A DNA stretch of 11,240 nucleotides. Source: Actinomycetes bacterium. GTDB taxonomy: Bacteria > Actinomycetota > Actinomycetes > Propionibacteriales > Propionibacteriaceae. The DNA is taken from positions 1 through 11,240 of the forward strand of contig JAEWIK010000118.1 in the NCBI GenBank assembly GCA_023387135.1, written 5' to 3'. The translations under genes were made by a program, and so were the position numbers. The notes under the pieces were generated by a model. That model did not search any database, had not been told where the DNA came from, and saw nothing but the letters and a program-made list of their open reading frames with translations. Positions 4,692 to 11,240 of this stretch are shown here, piece after piece (the first letter of the stretch is position 1; each line of letters begins with the position of its first letter).

Positions 4692-7232
4692 ATGTCGCAT
4701 GCGTCACGCCGGTACGGGCGGGATCTCCCGCGCGCCCTCACGCTACCGGCGCTCGTCGTCATGCTGGTGAGCATCCTCACGGCCTCCCTGCTCGTCGGCG
4801 TCGAGACCGCCGACGCCGCCAGCTACAAAGCCCCGACAAGCCTGAAGGCGGCCTCCACCAGCCAGACGGCGGCGCGACTCACGTGGAAGGCGGTCTCGAA
4901 GGCGACCTCCTACAAGGTGAAGTTCGACGACAACGCCGGCCTGTCGTCGCCGTCGTACGCCACCAGTTCCACCACCAGCGTCGAGCTGAAGGGGCTGAAG
5001 CCGGGCACCAGGTACTGGGCGACGGTCGTGGTCGTGAACAGCAAGGGCAAGGCCCTCGGCAAGTTCTCCAAGGTCGTCGGGTTCAGGTCGCAGCCGAAGG
5101 GGAGCTACGTCCAGCTCGCTCCCGCCAGCCTGAAGATCACCTCGACCGCAGCGACGGCGCTGCGCGTGACCTGGTCGGCGGTGCCGGGAGCCACCAGGTA
5201 CCGCGTCAAGTACTCGACGAGCTCGAAGATGAGCTCGCCCGGCTACGCCTACAGCACCACCACCAGCGTCGACATCAGCAGACTCCGGTCGAACGCCACC
5301 TACTACCTCCAGGTGAGCAGCGTCACGGCGCAGGGCGGCAACCTCAGCCAGTACACGGCGAAGCTGAAGGCCAAGACCCGGCCGAAGAACAGCGTCTCGC
5401 AGCTGTCCCCGACCGGCCTGAAGGCGTCGGGGATCACCGTCGTCGCGGGCACCCTGAGCTGGGCACCGCGCGGCTCCACGAACAAGTACCAACTCCGCTA
5501 CTCCACGTCGAGCAGCTTCAGCAAGCCGAGCTGGGCGAGCGCCACCGGCACCTCCCGCACCCTCACCGGGCTCAAGCCGTCCACCAGGTACTACGTCCAG
5601 GTGAAGGTCGTCGACGCCGCGGGCAAGGACGTCAGCGAGTATTCGGCCGCGACCTCGTTCGTGACCGCCAAGCTCGTCATCAAGGCACCGCCCACCGGGC
5701 TGCGCGTGACGAAGGCCAGCCCCACGTCCCTCACGCTGCAGTGGACGGCGATCCCTGGCGCTCCCGGCTACCGGCTCAAGTACGACCCGAAGCCGTGGAC
5801 GTCCTCGAAGTACGCCTTCACCACGTCCAACACGATCACCGTCAGCGGCCTGCTGAAGAACACCAAGTACTCCTTCAAGCTGCGGGTGATGAAGCCGGAC
5901 GGGACCGCGCTGAGCGACTACGGCACCACCGTCACCGCCACGACTCCGATCTCCGGCACGACGCTGCCGACCTCCCCGGTGAAGATCCCCGACACCCCGC
6001 CGTCCGGCCTGAAGGCGTCCCTCACCGGCAACGCCGTGGTGCTGAGCTGGAACGCCATCGCCGGCGCTCCGCAGTACAGGATCAAGTACGACGTCGACCC
6101 GTGGAACACGCCCATCTACGCCAACAGCGCCGCCAACTCGATGACCCTCACCGGCCTCACCCCCGGGGTCACCTACTCGTTCAAGGTGCGGGTGATGGAC
6201 GCCGCCGGCGCGTTCCTGACCGACTACGGCGCGACTGTGACGGCGGCCATCCCGCGTCGCCCGACCCCCGTGATCGCCGCGTCCTACAACATCCGCTGCC
6301 ACAACTGCAGTTCGGGCATCGCCGAGGAGAAGCCCTGGAGCACGAGGCGCACGGCGATCGCCGAGACCATCAACTCGGAGGGTCCGGACGTCATCGGCCT
6401 GCAGGAGGCGCAGCAGTCGTGGCTGCTCGACTCGAACGGCGACACGATCAACAAGTCGCAGTTCGAGGATCTCGTCGAGCTGCTCGGCGGCGCCTGGAAG
6501 CTCACCAACCCCGCCCGCAACAACTGCGTCAAGTCGACCACCCCGACCGACTGCGTCTACAGGGACCAGGGTGCGTCCAAGGGCACGAAGATCATCTACC
6601 GCACCGACAGGCTCAAGCTGATCTCCAGCGGCACCGTGGAACTCTCGGCCCTGACGTCGAGTTCGTACGACCGCTACCTCGCCTGGGCCGTCTTCGAGCA
6701 GTTCTCCACCGGCAAGCAGTTCTTCTTCGGTGACACCCACCTCGAACCCGACAACGACAAGGCCGGGGAGACCATCTACCACGACCAGCGCGCCAGGCAG
6801 GCCCAGGACATCCTGCGCATCATCGCCGCGAAGAACACCGGCAAGCTGCCCGTCGTGCTCGTGGGAGACCTCGCGTCCAGCCGCGCCGACGAGCCGACCA
6901 ACGCCCCTTACGACGTTCTCACCGGCGGCGGGCTCGTCGATCCGCTGGGGAACGTCAAGGGGACCACCCAGCCCGTCAACCCCACAGTGCAGACCCGCAT
7001 CAACACGAACTACTACAGCTTCAACGGCTGGGCGCGGACCGCCCGCAAGACGACCACGCAGGTCAACGGCATCTACAACGACTACATCCTCACCACGCCG
7101 GGGACCGGCGTGGCCGAGTTCGAGAACGTGGTCAAGGTGGACTCGGCGGGCAGGTTCGTCGGCGTCATCCCGTCCGACCACAACATGGTGCGCGCCACGC
7201 TCTGGCTGCCGGGGGTCACCCCGACCGCGTGA
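4692..7232 (+). CDS. Secreted FN3 x5 - EEP domain protein with altered GDFN motif
   Basis: This 846-residue exported paralogue of the preceding protein has a signal peptide (basic 6-15, hydrophobic 16-36, likely cleavage after TADA near 42), five FN3 modules (about 46-133, 140-229, 237-325, 332-418, 435-521) and an EEP domain (about 526-840). Retained EEP residues are SYN (Asn533), LQE (Glu571-572 region), DTHLEP (His683) and SDHN (Asp829, His830). The fourth motif reads VGDLASS (724-730). The Asp726 is kept, but the Asn that helps bind the scissile phosphate in DNase I-like enzymes is Ala728, aligned without gaps to Asn394 of the upstream paralogue. Activity may be lost, lowered or changed. 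Cysteines are C536 and C539 after the catalytic Asn, plus C612 and C621 in an insertion absent from the paralogue. Its stop codon is 4 bp from the converging TagF-like gene. Confidence 0.88.
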   Translation: MSHASRRYGRDLPRALTLPALVVMLVSILTASLLVGVETADAASYKAPTSLKAASTSQTAARLTWKAVSKATSYKVKFDDNAGLSSPSYATSSTTSVELKGLKPGTRYWATVVVVNSKGKALGKFSKVVGFRSQPKGSYVQLAPASLKITSTAATALRVTWSAVPGATRYRVKYSTSSKMSSPGYAYSTTTSVDISRLRSNATYYLQVSSVTAQGGNLSQYTAKLKAKTRPKNSVSQLSPTGLKASGITVVAGTLSWAPRGSTNKYQLRYSTSSSFSKPSWASATGTSRTLTGLKPSTRYYVQVKVVDAAGKDVSEYSAATSFVTAKLVIKAPPTGLRVTKASPTSLTLQWTAIPGAPGYRLKYDPKPWTSSKYAFTTSNTITVSGLLKNTKYSFKLRVMKPDGTALSDYGTTVTATTPISGTTLPTSPVKIPDTPPSGLKASLTGNAVVLSWNAIAGAPQYRIKYDVDPWNTPIYANSAANSMTLTGLTPGVTYSFKVRVMDAAGAFLTDYGATVTAAIPRRPTPVIAASYNIRCHNCSSGIAEEKPWSTRRTAIAETINSEGPDVIGLQEAQQSWLLDSNGDTINKSQFEDLVELLGGAWKLTNPARNNCVKSTTPTDCVYRDQGASKGTKIIYRTDRLKLISSGTVELSALTSSSYDRYLAWAVFEQFSTGKQFFFGDTHLEPDNDKAGETIYHDQRARQAQDILRIIAAKNTGKLPVVLVGDLASSRADEPTNAPYDVLTGGGLVDPLGNVKGTTQPVNPTVQTRINTNYYSFNGWARTARKTTTQVNGIYNDYILTTPGTGVAEFENVVKVDSAGRFVGVIPSDHNMVRATLWLPGVTPTA
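4827..6251 (+). repeat. Tandem array of five fibronectin type III modules
   Basis: Five modules of about 85-90 residues follow one template: an L-K start, a W near residue 15-20, a G-A-x-x-Y-x-x-K-Y stretch, an S/T-rich turn, L-x-G-L-x-P-x-T-x-Y, then a closing A-x-T. Modules 2 and 3 share a K/R-Y-STSS element; modules 4 and 5 share GAP-x-YR-[LI]-KYD and YSF-K-[LV]-RVM. This points to stepwise internal duplication. Modules 4 and 5 look the most alike and so probably split last. Unlike the two modules of the upstream protein, this array forms a long stalk that would hold the EEP domain away from its attachment site. Confidence 0.85.
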
Positions 7233-7236
7233 ACCG

Positions 7237-9861
7237 TCAGCGGCGACCCTGGATGCGGACGGCCTGCTTGGCGGTGCGGGCCAGGGACTCCTCGTCGGCC
7301 TCCTCGCCCGACGCCTCCTTCAACGGCAGGGAGAAGAGCCGCTCGATGACACGTTCGGACGAGTGACCGTCGTCGTGGGCGTTGAAGCGCCGCCGCCAGG
7401 CCGCGTAGCGCTCGGCGTAGCCTGCGACATCGCTCTCCATCGACCCGATCGCCGACAGCACCTCCGCCTGCGTGAAGGCGACGGGTCCGGGAGCGAGTTC
7501 CTGCAGGTCGAAGTAGACCCCGCGGCTCTGGTCCCGGTACCTGTCGAGGTCGGGGGTGAAGAAGATCATCGGACGCCCCGTCACCGAGAAATCGAACATC
7601 ACCGACGAGTAGTCGGTGATCATGGCGTCAGCGGCCAGGAAGATGTCGGCGGTGTGCGGGTAGCTGGTGACGTCGATCACCCCGGGCACCCTCACGTTGT
7701 CCCCGCCGCGCAGGGTGCGTGAGTGGCCGCGCAACAGGATCACGTAGTCGGGGCCCAGCATCCGCGACATCTCCGGCAGGTCGAGGAAGTCGACCATGAC
7801 CTCCTCGTGCTCCTCCCGCCAGGTCGGCGCGTAGAGGATCGCCTTCTGGTCGGGACGGATGCCCAACAGCTCGCGGATGGGCTCACGCTCGCCGGTGACG
7901 AGCACGTCGTTGCGCGGGTAGCCCTCGGTCCAGATCGGCTTGTCCCAGGCGTAGGCGGACCTGAAGATGTGCTCGCTGTGCTCGTTCTGGGCGAGCAGGA
8001 CGTCCCACTTGACCCTCTCCAGCGCGAGGAAGTGCTGCTCGTCGGGGGAGAAGTTGGGCCGATCGAGCCCGATCCGCTTGAACATCGAGCCGTGCCAGGT
8101 CTGCAGGACGATCTGGAAGGGCTGGTGCTTGAACTTCTGCCGCAGCCACTCGTTGGCGATGACGTAGCGGCTGGTGAAACGTGCCTCCCACCACTCGCGG
8201 GTGCCCTTGAGGACGGGGATCGCCCCCTCCGGCACGGCCACCGAGCGGTCGAGCACTCCCCAGTACCGGGGCAGGTCGGGGAAGCGCCTCGCCACCTCGC
8301 GGTCGAGCGCGTAGGGGTTGCAGGTGGCGGCCCGTCCGTTGAAGCTCTCGAAGTAGACGGCCTCGACAGGCTCGTGCCGGGCCCTGTGGTACTTCAGCTT
8401 CAGCGCGGCCTGCTGGTAGTCGCCGATCTCCCGTTCGGCGAGCGGCGCGCTCACGTGGAAGGTCAGCCTGTGGCCGCCCGTCACGCCGGTCTCCAGGTTG
8501 AACCACTCGGACGTGTGGCTGACTGGCGTCTCGCGCACCAGGGCGCGGGTCGCCGCCACCCTGAACCAGGCGCCCGCCGCCGTCTGGCCGCGCAGCACGT
8601 AACGCCCCGTCTGGGGCGCCAGCGGCGGCCCTCCCCAGGCGCTGACCAGCATCGGGACGAAGGCCTCGAAGTCCTCGCCGTCGAGCACCAGTTCCGCGCC
8701 GATGTCGAGGCGCGGCCCCGTCAGCATCAGCCGGGCACCGGTGAGGTCGCCGAGCACCTTGCCGGTGATCCTGAGGCCCACGCGTGACGGCTCGGGGTCG
8801 GCGGGCGTCGGGTGCTGCGGATCGACGAGCTCGGCGGTCTCGACGAGCAGCATGGCGGCGGTGTCACGCAGCGTGAGCGCGGAGCCGGGGCCCGCGTAGG
8901 CGTACAGGCCGTGCCCGGGCTGGGTGGCGCCGTCCCCCTCGTCGAGCGTGCTCCTGACGACCTCCACCGATCCCGTGGCGTCGGTCACCTCGATCCTGTG
9001 GTTGAGGACCGGCAGCACCTCGCCGACGTGCTCCGGCGACGATCCCGGCTCACGCTCGGCGGGCTCGTCGGCGCTGCTCAGCTCGTCCTCCACGAGCGCG
9101 GGCAGCTCGCCCGACAGCTCGTACTCGCCGGCCGAGCGGGCGGACACCGCCAGCGCGAACCTGCCGCGCGGGCTCACCAGGGCGGCGTGGGCGATGGCGA
9201 AGTCGGGCGCCGACACCGTCACCGTGAGCCTGCGCCCGTCGAGGGACGTGCGGCGTTCGAGGACCGCCGGGGCAGCACACGTGAACACCAGCCCCGCCCG
9301 CTCGTCCCAGCGCGGCACCACCTGCAGGTCGCCGACGGTGCTGGCGACGAGGTAGGCGCCCGCCGCATTCCTCGCCAGCGAGCGGAACGGGCCGGTCACC
9401 CGCCGGTCGCCGCTGTCGACCCTGACGCTCACCCGCCACTCCCCTCGTCCGGGGGTGTCGAGGAGGGGGGCCAGGTCGAGGCTCGCCACGAAGGCGAAGT
9501 TGCCGTAGTCGACAGGCATGAGCCTGGCCTTGGCGTTGGCCTGGGAGTCGTACCGCAGGGTGGCGGGGGCCTCGATCCGCTGCCTCGTCACTGAGTTGCG
9601 CAGCAGCACCGTGATCGTCGGGAGCTTCGCGTTGCTGCCCGATCCCCGCTCGTAGGCCCACCCCGTCACCTCGAAGGTGGTCGTCCCCGTCCAGCGCGCC
9701 GAGCGCAGCCAGGCCACCCAGCCCAGGTAGCTGCCGGTGAAGGTGTTGACGACGCCGCGCACCACCCGGCGTCCCACGAGGTAGCCGGAGTAGAAGAACC
9801 CCGACCGGGCACGCAGCGTCTTGCGGACGAGGGATTCGACCCGGTTGAACTTCTGCGCCAT
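7237..9861 (-). CDS. CDP-glycerol glycerophosphotransferase-like (TagF/TagB family) polyol-phosphate transferase
   Basis: The C-terminal part (about 495-850) is a Glyphos_transf domain. This family moves polyol phosphate from a CDP-polyol to a membrane-anchored acceptor or growing teichoic acid chain at the inner membrane face. Visible motifs are QTWHGSMFK (587-595, conserved His590), EGYPRNDVL (646-654), LYAPTWRE (676-683), LLRGHS (709-714, His713) and ITDYSSVMFDF (748-758). These match the active-site His residues and CDP-binding region known in TagF. The 874-residue length exceeds the catalytic core because of a roughly 450-residue N-terminal beta-rich region of unassigned function. No membrane helix is evident, so it is probably peripheral. 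The start ATG 9861 has GAGAGGGAG upstream, and the gene lies 9 nt after the fused cytidylyltransferase-oxidoreductase gene, so the two form an operon. Whether the polyol is glycerol or another is not visible. Confidence 0.9.
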   Translation of the reverse strand: MAQKFNRVESLVRKTLRARSGFFYSGYLVGRRVVRGVVNTFTGSYLGWVAWLRSARWTGTTTFEVTGWAYERGSGSNAKLPTITVLLRNSVTRQRIEAPATLRYDSQANAKARLMPVDYGNFAFVASLDLAPLLDTPGRGEWRVSVRVDSGDRRVTGPFRSLARNAAGAYLVASTVGDLQVVPRWDERAGLVFTCAAPAVLERRTSLDGRRLTVTVSAPDFAIAHAALVSPRGRFALAVSARSAGEYELSGELPALVEDELSSADEPAEREPGSSPEHVGEVLPVLNHRIEVTDATGSVEVVRSTLDEGDGATQPGHGLYAYAGPGSALTLRDTAAMLLVETAELVDPQHPTPADPEPSRVGLRITGKVLGDLTGARLMLTGPRLDIGAELVLDGEDFEAFVPMLVSAWGGPPLAPQTGRYVLRGQTAAGAWFRVAATRALVRETPVSHTSEWFNLETGVTGGHRLTFHVSAPLAEREIGDYQQAALKLKYHRARHEPVEAVYFESFNGRAATCNPYALDREVARRFPDLPRYWGVLDRSVAVPEGAIPVLKGTREWWEARFTSRYVIANEWLRQKFKHQPFQIVLQTWHGSMFKRIGLDRPNFSPDEQHFLALERVKWDVLLAQNEHSEHIFRSAYAWDKPIWTEGYPRNDVLVTGEREPIRELLGIRPDQKAILYAPTWREEHEEVMVDFLDLPEMSRMLGPDYVILLRGHSRTLRGGDNVRVPGVIDVTSYPHTADIFLAADAMITDYSSVMFDFSVTGRPMIFFTPDLDRYRDQSRGVYFDLQELAPGPVAFTQAEVLSAIGSMESDVAGYAERYAAWRRRFNAHDDGHSSERVIERLFSLPLKEASGEEADEESLARTAKQAVRIQGRR

Positions 9862-9870
9862 GGCTCCCTC

Positions 9871-11208
9871 TCAGCCGAAGAACTCAGCCTCGGCGCGGGC
9901 ACGTTCGATGATGTCGGCCATCGCTATCGACTCGGCGGCCCTGAGCTTGAACGACTCCGGCGCCTCGTTGCGAATCATCTGTGCGAACTCGGCCAGCTCG
10001 TAGCGCAGGCCGTCCCCGTCGAACTTGTAGTAGTACTTCTTGTTGTTCCTGGAGTCCTCGAAGCGGGCTTCGAAGTACTCGGTCAGCCACCACGGCGCCG
10101 GCACGTACATGTAGCCGCGGGTGCCCGCCACGATGAGCTCGCCCTCGGCCTTGACGCCGATGCCGGTCCTGGCGGAGGCGATCGCGTGCGGGTAGGTCAG
10201 GTCGATCCTGCTGAACAGTTCGACGTCGGCGTCCTCGGGCTTCAGCGACTGCGTCCGCAGCGCCGTGAACTCGGTCCCCAGCAGCTTGATGACGGCCAGC
10301 AGCGGATAGGTGGCGAGCTCGGAGATCGAGCCGCCGTCCGGTTCCTCCAGCTCCCTGCCCGACGAGACCAGCTTGGTGAAGGTGGCGTCGACCGAGCAGA
10401 TCCTGCCGATCGAACCCGACCTGGCGACTGCCACCATCCGCTGGAAGCCGGGGGCGAAGGCGGTCTTGACGGCCTCCAGCAGCACCACCTGGCGCTCGGC
10501 GGCGAGCTCGAACAGCTCCGCGGTCTGCGCGCGGGTCAGCGTCATGGGCTTCTCGCACAGGACGTGGACGCCCGCCTCGATGGCCTGTCTGGCGTAGTCG
10601 TAGTGAGTTCCGTGAGGGGAGGCGATGTAGACGGCCTCGACATGCTTGAGCATGTCGGCCAGCGCCTCGTTCGCCCACTGCAGTTCGAGCCGCTCGGCGA
10701 ACTCCTTCGCCGCCTCCGCCCTGCGCGAGTAGACGGCCTCGACCGACACGCCCGACACGTAGCGCGCCTCGGCCACGAAACGGGCGGCGATCCTGCCGGC
10801 CCCGATGACGCCGATCCTGATGACGCCCGCCGACTCGTTGCGCAACTGCGTGGAGGAGACGCCCTTCGTCCTGTCGAGGTAGACGACCTGGCAGTAGTCC
10901 TTCAGGTAGTCGAACTTGCCCAGCCAGTCCGACCCGATGGCGAAGATGTCGACGGCGTGCTTCTGGATGTCCTGGACCTTCTGGCCCTCGTACTCCTCGA
11001 TGATGATCTCGTCGGCGAGGCCCGAGTCCTGCACGTTGCGGATGCGTTCCATGAGGCTCTGGCGGACGTTCAGCTTGCCGCGCGAATCGTCGTAGTTCTC
11101 CGTGGTCACGCCGACTATCAGGTAGTCACCGAGCTTCTTCGCGCGCTCCAGGAGCCGACGGTGGCCCTCGTGGAAGAGGTCGAAGGTGCCATAGGTGATG
11201 ACGCGCAT
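9871..11208 (-). CDS. Fused glycerol-3-phosphate cytidylyltransferase-like / Gfo/Idh/MocA oxidoreductase
   Basis: One 445-residue frame carries two enzymes. Residues 1-126 are a TagD-type cytidylyltransferase: GTFDLFHEGH (7-16, with the CTP-binding H-x-G-H), SDWLGKFDYL near 93-102 and RTKGVSST (113-120, the family's RTxGIST-type loop). Stand-alone TagD is about 130 residues, so this part is complete. From about 131 a Gfo/Idh/MocA NAD(P)-dependent oxidoreductase begins: RIGVIGAGRIA (131-141, dinucleotide-binding glycines), ASPHGTHYDYA (196-206) and CEKP (218-221, catalytic Lys220), with Tyr301 where this subgroup often has Tyr or His. There is almost no linker and no internal start codon with a ribosome site at the junction, so it is a true fusion. 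ATG 11208 has AAAGG six nt upstream. With the adjacent TagF-like gene, a role in making a CDP-polyol is likely. The oxidoreductase substrate is unknown. Confidence 0.88.
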   Translation of the reverse strand: MRVITYGTFDLFHEGHRRLLERAKKLGDYLIVGVTTENYDDSRGKLNVRQSLMERIRNVQDSGLADEIIIEEYEGQKVQDIQKHAVDIFAIGSDWLGKFDYLKDYCQVVYLDRTKGVSSTQLRNESAGVIRIGVIGAGRIAARFVAEARYVSGVSVEAVYSRRAEAAKEFAERLELQWANEALADMLKHVEAVYIASPHGTHYDYARQAIEAGVHVLCEKPMTLTRAQTAELFELAAERQVVLLEAVKTAFAPGFQRMVAVARSGSIGRICSVDATFTKLVSSGRELEEPDGGSISELATYPLLAVIKLLGTEFTALRTQSLKPEDADVELFSRIDLTYPHAIASARTGIGVKAEGELIVAGTRGYMYVPAPWWLTEYFEARFEDSRNNKKYYYKFDGDGLRYELAEFAQMIRNEAPESFKLRAAESIAMADIIERARAEAEFFG

Positions 11209-11240
11209 TCGCTACCTTTCCGCTGGCCCACGCCGGCCCG

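Noticed and set aside
4743..7181. Minus-strand open frame of 812 codons opposite the second EEP gene, and a 616-codon plus-strand frame at 4883-6733
   Set aside because: Both are shadows of the clearly recognised FN3-EEP gene and have biased Arg/Gly/His-rich translations without domains.
7212..7222. GGGGTCACCCC palindrome at the end of the second EEP gene, identical to one at 2971-2981
   Set aside because: It is inside the coding sequence (Pro-Gly-Val-Thr-Pro), only 11 bp and GC-rich, so a chance match is likely. The stem is too short for a convincing terminator.
7723..8787. Plus-strand open frames (such as 7723-8787 and 8812-9594) opposite the TagF-like gene
   Set aside because: The minus-strand frame carries all the polymerase motifs, and these frames have no recognisable content.
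11212..11240. Possible last eight codons of an upstream minus-strand gene ending in TAG at 11214-11212
   Set aside because: One of three frames is open to that stop, but 29 bases are too few to support a gene.

Overview
The window is GC-rich DNA and nearly all of it is coding. It reads as chromosome of a high-GC Gram-positive bacterium (Actinomycetota). The evidence is a polyphosphate-type glucokinase, secreted fibronectin-III enzymes, and a teichoic-acid-type polyol-phosphate polymerase with no Gram-negative features. A Propionibacteriaceae-like host is my best guess, from general resemblance only. I see no tRNA, rRNA, CRISPR, insertion sequence or phage gene. No gap between genes exceeds about 180 bases.

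Layout, left to right. (1) Positions 1-495 (+) hold the 3' part of a polyphosphate glucokinase gene (ppgK). (2) On the minus strand, 2831-2220 encodes a SanA/YdcF-type DUF218 envelope protein and 2183-540 encodes arginyl-tRNA synthetase (argS). They are 36 nt apart in the same direction and could be co-transcribed. argS converges on ppgK across a 44-nt gap with a GC hairpin. (3) On the plus strand, 3010-4530 and 4692-7232 are tandem paralogues. Each has a signal peptide, then fibronectin type III modules (two and five), then an endonuclease/exonuclease/phosphatase (EEP, DNase I-like) domain. The first has all the usual catalytic motifs. The second has GDLA where the family has GDFN. (4) On the minus strand, 11208-9871 encodes a cytidylyltransferase fused to a Gfo/Idh/MocA oxidoreductase. 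Nine bases later, 9861-7237 encodes a TagF/TagB-like polyol-phosphate transferase. This operon converges on the second EEP gene with only 4 bp between stop codons.

How the parts may work together. The minus-strand pair looks like a cell-wall glycopolymer module: the fused enzyme would make a CDP-activated polyol and the TagF-like enzyme would transfer the polyol phosphate to a membrane-anchored acceptor. The two exported EEP proteins are predicted phosphodiesterases or nucleases acting outside the cell. A link to the glycopolymer is a hypothesis from proximity only. The most unusual items are the cytidylyltransferase-oxidoreductase fusion, the altered active site in the second EEP paralogue, a CxxC pair beside the catalytic Asn in both, and a GTnAC-N6-GTnAC direct repeat upstream of the second paralogue.
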